A DNA stretch of 64,000 nucleotides from Eulemur rufifrons. Taxonomy: Eukaryota; Chordata; Mammalia; Primates; Lemuridae. Made by a program: the position numbers and the translations under genes. The stretch is taken from NCBI RefSeq assembly GCF_041146395.1, contig NC_090999.1:73599001-73663000 (forward strand). The letters run 5' to 3'. This document shows positions 59,445 to 64,000 of this stretch, one piece after another; the first letter of the stretch is position 1; each line of letters opens with the position of its first letter. Under the pieces are notes generated by a model. It ran no database searches and had not been told where the DNA came from. It worked only from the letters and a program-made list of their open reading frames with translations.

Positions 59445-59756
59445 TGTGCTACAGATAAATATGAGAAAATTAGGGATACAATTTGAAATACAGGTACAGC
59501 TAGATAGGAGGAAGTTTAGTATTGTATATCACTGTAGGATGACTGTAGTTAACGATAATATATTATAAAGTCTCAAATAGCTAGAATGAGGATATTGAAT
59601 GTTCCTAACACAAAGAAATGAAAAATGTTCGATATGATAGATATGTTAATTTTTCTGATCTCGTCACCATACATTATATGTATCAAAACATCACTATGTA
59701 CCCCATAAATATGTACAATTATTATATGTCAATTAAAAAATAAAATTTGAATTATG
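59445..59756 (+). mobile_element. L1MA/L1MB-type 3' UTR
   Basis: 'cagctagataggaggaagtt', 'tgactgtagttaacgataat', 'tagatatgttaatttttctg', 'tatgtatcaaaacatcacta' and 'tgtaccccataaatatgtac' match the 3' end of L1MA/MB elements in sense order. It ends 'gtcaattaaaaaataaaa'. Confidence 0.8.
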
Positions 59757-59759
59757 CAG

Positions 59760-61425
59760 AAAAAGATTAATAATCACCCTCTTAATTAAGGATGTCTAAG
59801 TCAGGCATATGCCTGTTGGTTATTATTGCTTTTATTGCTTTGTTTTACTTTGTTTCCACTGACCATGGGTTGAAGTTACACAAGAAAACGGTTTATGTTA
59901 AGTTGAATATATATTATGTTTCACTTGATTCACCATCATGTGCCATTGCCTGAAAACACTTACAGATTGAGAAATTATAAAAGATCTTTTTTCTTGCTAA
60001 AAACACTTATCCAATCTGCCTGTTACTTAGGTGCTCTTTCTGTCTCCTTAACATTTCAAGAGGTCAGACTTGCTAGGAATGGTTTGATTAAAACACTTTC
60101 TCATTTTCACAGGAAGTTCAACTTGGCATCTGAAAATAAAATGTGGACCTCTTATATTACACATACGTTTCATGCTATACCACTTGATTATATGATGTAC
60201 TTATGCTAAAGTGTGTCTTAAACATAAGGCTTATCAAAGAAAAACAGAATTGGCTCTAGAAAATGCAAATATGAAGTGACAAGGTAGGGAGGGGTTGAAA
60301 AGAAATAATACTGGCATGTTCTATTTCCGTACTGCCCACTCAATTTACACTACCTCTTCCACTGTTTCACCTACTTTTACTTACAAATCCAGAAAAACTT
60401 GAAACTTAGGGTTAGCTCCATGCTCCAAAGCCCTTGATTATAAAGGTCACTCTCTGGGAGAATTTGCATTAATTTCAAAGTTTTGAAGATGCTCTCATGT
60501 AGAACAAAGCTGTGATTACCTGTTATCTGTTGTGTATGGAAGAAAAAAGGAAATGAGCAAAGTATGATTTCACAAATTACATAGTTTACTGCTGTACAAA
60601 GAGAATTTTTTCTTGGTTTATAATGCTCAAAGAAGAGAAGGATACCATGCACAAACCTCATAGGGAATACACCTGATAGATGAGGTGCACTAACCCCATA
60701 GTGAGTGAGTTCCAGAATTACTAAATTCCACTTACTCAATTAGGATGGAGGCAAGCTTCTGTGGAAAGTAAAGTCTAAGTAAATTTTGAGGTGTCCCTTT
60801 TATAAGGAGTGGTTCTCGGGAGGAATTGGCTTGACTAGCACAGTGGAGATTTGTGAGGACACATGAGATTCCTTGATGTAAGAGGGCAGTGTGGGTGTTG
60901 GCAGGCAAGGCTTTGGAGATTAACTCCAAGGCTAACAGGGTGTTGTCCTCTTGCAGCCTGAGCCCTTGATGATTGGAGGAGTGGCTGACAGAGAGCAGCC
61001 TGTCACAACACACACGCTTGGTCTTCAGAAAAGCCACCGACAGAGTGCAGCCCTGCCATGGCCTAAGCTCTCAAAGTGTCTGTCAAACTCCTGAGTTTAT
61101 ATGTGTTTTTGAAGTCCAGTAGTTGAGGTCAGTAACTCACATATGGGGGCGTTTGATAAGGTTCCACTTAACATTCCCTAGTGGAGGGAGGTATCCAAGT
61201 TCTCATATGTGGGATCTGATAACATGCTACACTCTAAGGGAGGAGGAAATACACCCCAAAATAAAAACAGCATCTAACAAACTATGTTAAGTGTTTGAAA
61301 TCATTTCAATGCTAAATACAGTATCATATTCCTTCACAACATAAAACTTCTCAATGACTCATCAATCGTTCATGCATATTAGACCAATTTTCCTTTTTCT
61401 TAATCATAAAAAATTATCTTTCCAC
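59760..61425. other. Unique-looking DNA with a less AT-rich block
   Basis: 60,730-61,260 is clearly richer in GC than its flanks and carries a 101-codon and part of a 120-codon antisense frame (60,732-61,037; 60,377-60,739), without a recognisable domain. An unlisted LTR is possible; no ends or TSD seen. Confidence 0.35.
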
Positions 61426-61429
61426 TAAC

Positions 61430-61800
61430 ATGTCAATATATTTAGCCTCCCATGCCATTATACATGCGCTTTGCTTTGTCTGATGTGCTTTCTCAATGGC
61501 TTCCTACCCAAGTCTACTCCTGATATTCCATAAGCTTTTGCTTCACATCACCATAGTCTTTCCAGTAAGCTTTCTGTGTTAGCCTCAGTAGAGAAAGCAT
61601 CTGCATACATTTATTATACTATGACGATAGCAGACCATAGTTGAATGAATTGTTGACATGTTTTCTCCACTACACTGCAAAAGGACAATTTTAAAAGCAG
61701 TGATTATTTCTTTTCAAATTTCATTAGCAGTATTTAGCAAAGTGACTAAATATGCACTCAATAAATAGTTCTTGAAATGAATAAGTGAATGAACCAAATT
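61430..61800 (+). mobile_element. L2 3' region
   Basis: 'catgcgctttgctttgtctg', 'atgtgctttctcaatggctt', 'tttgcttcacatcaccatag' and 'tatgcactcaataaatagtt' followed by 'gaatgaa'-like sequence match the L2 3' UTR in sense orientation. Confidence 0.55.
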
Positions 61801-63640
61801 TTCACTATTTTGATGACAAACATGCATTTAAACTGGTTTATGAGATTTTAGGGACTCAACCCCTTTTTGAGTTACTTCCTTTTGTTCTTTACTTTGACTT
61901 TTTCAATTAAATATTAAAAATTCAATTTAGAAATACTAATTGAAAACTCTGTGCAGAACACGTGATACATGATTGCCAAAAAAACCACCCTTGCCCTTAG
62001 TGTTCACGATTTCATTTACATGCCAAAAAAGGGAACTTATGAATATTACACATGGAATCCAATCAATTTAATTCCTATCAAAGTCCCTTTACTCTACATG
62101 CTCCATGATGTAGCCAATTAGTTGCTAGGTTTTCTGTTTTGACATTATATGAAGTTTACTGGCACCAGTCTGTAGTAATTCTTTGATTCTGTTATCTCCA
62201 TGAAATATGGAATGAAAATGCATAAAATAAAAATATAAATACTGTACATATCAAGGTGATTCAGCTTTGTTATTGCAGCAATGACCTTGAAATTATTTTG
62301 AAATAAGAGACCTCAAAATTATTTTGAAATAAGGGACCTCAAAATTATTTTGAAATAAGGGAATGAAAATCCCACTAATAGTATAGATGCACATATGTTT
62401 TTTGGTGTCAGCCTAAGAACGAGCAGAAATATATGCAATGCAGCACATATGTACACCATTTTTTCTTTATTTCCTTGGAGGATGAGGTGGAATTTTGCCT
62501 GTCAGTGACATCTGTGATGTGGTTGTAATTGAAAGAAATCTGTATGCAATTGCACAGAACATCTGAAATTTTTTTCAATAGCAATTATAAAATTAAATCT
62601 TTATTATTTTTTTATGGTGTCAAAGTGACAGAATGTGCTTGCTGTATTTCTGGAAAAATACAACAAATTTAGTTTCTGTTCCTTTCTTGTTTGCACGTGC
62701 ACACACAGGCACACAAACTATGCATGCACATGTGTACAGAAAACCTGTCCACTTGTTTTCTTATCATGCTAGACTTCTTTCCTTTTTTTTTTTCTTGTCT
62801 GATTTTGTTCTCCAGCAGTCTCCCATAGATCTCTATCTTGTCTTTGATAATGTAGATGATTTACTTCATTTTAACAACTCATTGTTGTCTATTTTATGTT
62901 CATATAACCCATGGCTTTAAGGAATTATATGAGTCAGAAAAGATATAAGTGTAGGCTGGATAACAGAATCTAAGTATGGGGACAGAACAGACACATGATA
63001 TTTTACAATGCCAGTCTCATCTAAACCTCTAAATTTGTTTCAGATATATTAATTTGCATGCTCTTCATAAGTTTTTGTGTTTGTGACTATGTTTTTATTG
63101 ATTGAACATTAACGTTACTTTTTTTTCTCTGTGATTGACATTAAGGTTTTTATCTATTGTAATCACTATATTATAAATTAACTTTAATATAAGAATCATT
63201 TTATTAATCTTTGCCTTCTTCATTCTACGGTGCTCAAGGTAAGTTAATGGCTGCATAACTGGCTTGAGTGGAACATGATTTTGCTATTGGGTTACATCTA
63301 ACTACATCACGAAAAAATGTTCATTAATGTCCCAATTAATGTTTAAAAGCATACAACTAGAATTAAAATAATACTATGTTATGAATGAGATACATCTAAA
63401 TTCATGAAATTTGTTTAAAGTTGAACTTTTAGAACACAGTGTGTCTAAACTTCCTAAAAAGGTTCACTATTTAAAAAAAAAAGACAGTTTTGTGAAAAGA
63501 AAAATATTGTTTAAATTGTGACATTATTTTCTTGCTTCTTCATCCAATTTTTTCAGCATGCTTAAAAAAGCCTATATATTGGAATTCCTAAATAAGAGTA
63601 TTTTAAGGACCTAGTATAAAAACTCTATTCCTGTAAAAAC
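61801..63640. other. Unrecognised AT-rich DNA
   Basis: Apart from the 62.3-kb minisatellite no feature is supported. A 95-codon frame (62,633-62,920) lacks any domain signature. Confidence 0.45.
62285..62362. repeat. Minisatellite, 3 x 26 bp
   Basis: Three head-to-tail 26-bp units (62,285; 62,311; 62,337). Units 2 and 3, beginning 'cctcaaaattattttgaaat', are identical; unit 1 differs at three positions. Confidence 0.95.
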
Positions 63641-64000
63641 TTTCCACTGGCTATCCTGTTTTGCCCCGTTAGTGCAACGCGTATTTCTACGCAACATTGG
63701 TCTAGTTGCCATCTCCTGCTTCCTAACTTCTGTCTTGACTGACGTCCACATCTCTGAAAGCTGATTTTCCTCTCAGCACATATAGTGCAAAAGATTCAAA
63801 ACTCATTGCTGACACTCGGCAAATCCATTTCTTTCCTTGACTTCACTTCTCCCATGTATGCTTGTGGTGCTCACACAATCTCACAGGATCCAGTGACCTT
63901 CACCTCTTTCTAGTCTCTAAGGCACCATGTAAACACCACTCAGTATATCATGATCATGTCCATCTTTATAAACTTAGCTCTGTTTATAACATTTTATATT
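63641..64000 (+). mobile_element. Possible L2 fragment
   Basis: 'gctgacactcggcaaatcca' with 'tttctttccttgacttcact' resembles the L2 ORF2 3' half. The stretch is less AT-rich and holds CpGs ('caacgcgtatttctacgcaa'), so unique sequence is an alternative. Confidence 0.35.

Noticed and set aside
1..64000. CRISPR array, tRNA or rRNA genes, bacterial-type operons
   Set aside because: No regularly spaced repeats, cloverleaf-like sequence or rRNA landmarks seen; the SINE, LINE and LTR content shows this is mammalian nuclear DNA.

Overview
This window reads as intergenic or deep-intronic nuclear DNA from a primate, most likely a strepsirrhine (lemur or galago type). It is strongly AT-rich, and no intact protein-coding gene, tRNA, rRNA or CRISPR array can be supported. 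Open frames are short and mostly lie inside decayed transposons or T-rich DNA. The lineage call rests on two things. There are Alu SINEs, which means primate (57.5 and 58.0 kb). There are also at least four young L1 3' ends of a type unlike human L1PA, ending in 'ttgtacccccataat' or 'aagctgaaataaaa' (13.9, 30.1, 32.3 and 37.6 kb). The lineage assignment is from memory of such sequences, not a search.

Layout. 0-2 kb: a MER20 DNA transposon and a pile-up of MaLR (MLT1-type) LTRs. 2-9 kb: mostly unrecognised DNA with CA, TG and GA tracts, an ancient L1 3' end and an unresolved LTR-like block. 9-10.3 kb: antisense L1M. 12-15 kb: L2 remnants, a 183-bp young L1 insertion with a 16-bp target-site duplication (TSD), and an antisense MLT1 LTR. 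16.2-18.7 kb: antisense 5' half of an old L1. 19.6-20.9 kb: sense L1PB/L1MA-like 3' end. 21-27.5 kb: mostly unique, with MIRs, an L2, a 54-bp tandem duplication and a possible non-coding exon. 27.6-28.1 kb: a class I-like solo LTR, followed by unique DNA with somewhat higher GC. 30.1-32.8 kb: two young L1 3' ends and an old L1M 3' end. 35-39 kb: an unidentified antisense frame, old L1 ORF2 DNA and a twin-primed (5'-inverted) young L1. 39-44 kb: an MLT1J-type LTR with internal region, then a three-level nest (L1M, L1ME 3' end, MLT2 LTR). 44-50 kb: mostly unique, with a TcMar-like MITE, MER20-like and MIR pieces, a pure G21 tract and a 143-bp direct duplication. 50-57 kb: an LTR-like block, L2 in both orientations, a MER2/Tigger element and an antisense L1 ORF1. 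57.5-58.2 kb: an inverted Alu pair. 58-64 kb: unique DNA, an L1MA-type 3' end, a 3 x 26-bp minisatellite and L2.

The elements do not act as a system; they are a record of successive insertions. Old layers (L2, MIR, L1M, MLT1J, MLT2, MER20, MER2) are cut by younger ones (the lineage-specific L1s and Alu). Four insertions keep readable TSDs. I found no sign of a new biological system. The most informative features are the twin-primed L1, the nested-element chronology, a hairpin that looks like a template-switch scar, the local duplications, and two weak candidates for cryptic transcribed or formerly coding sequence (24.19-24.40 kb, and 35.06-35.33 kb on the minus strand).
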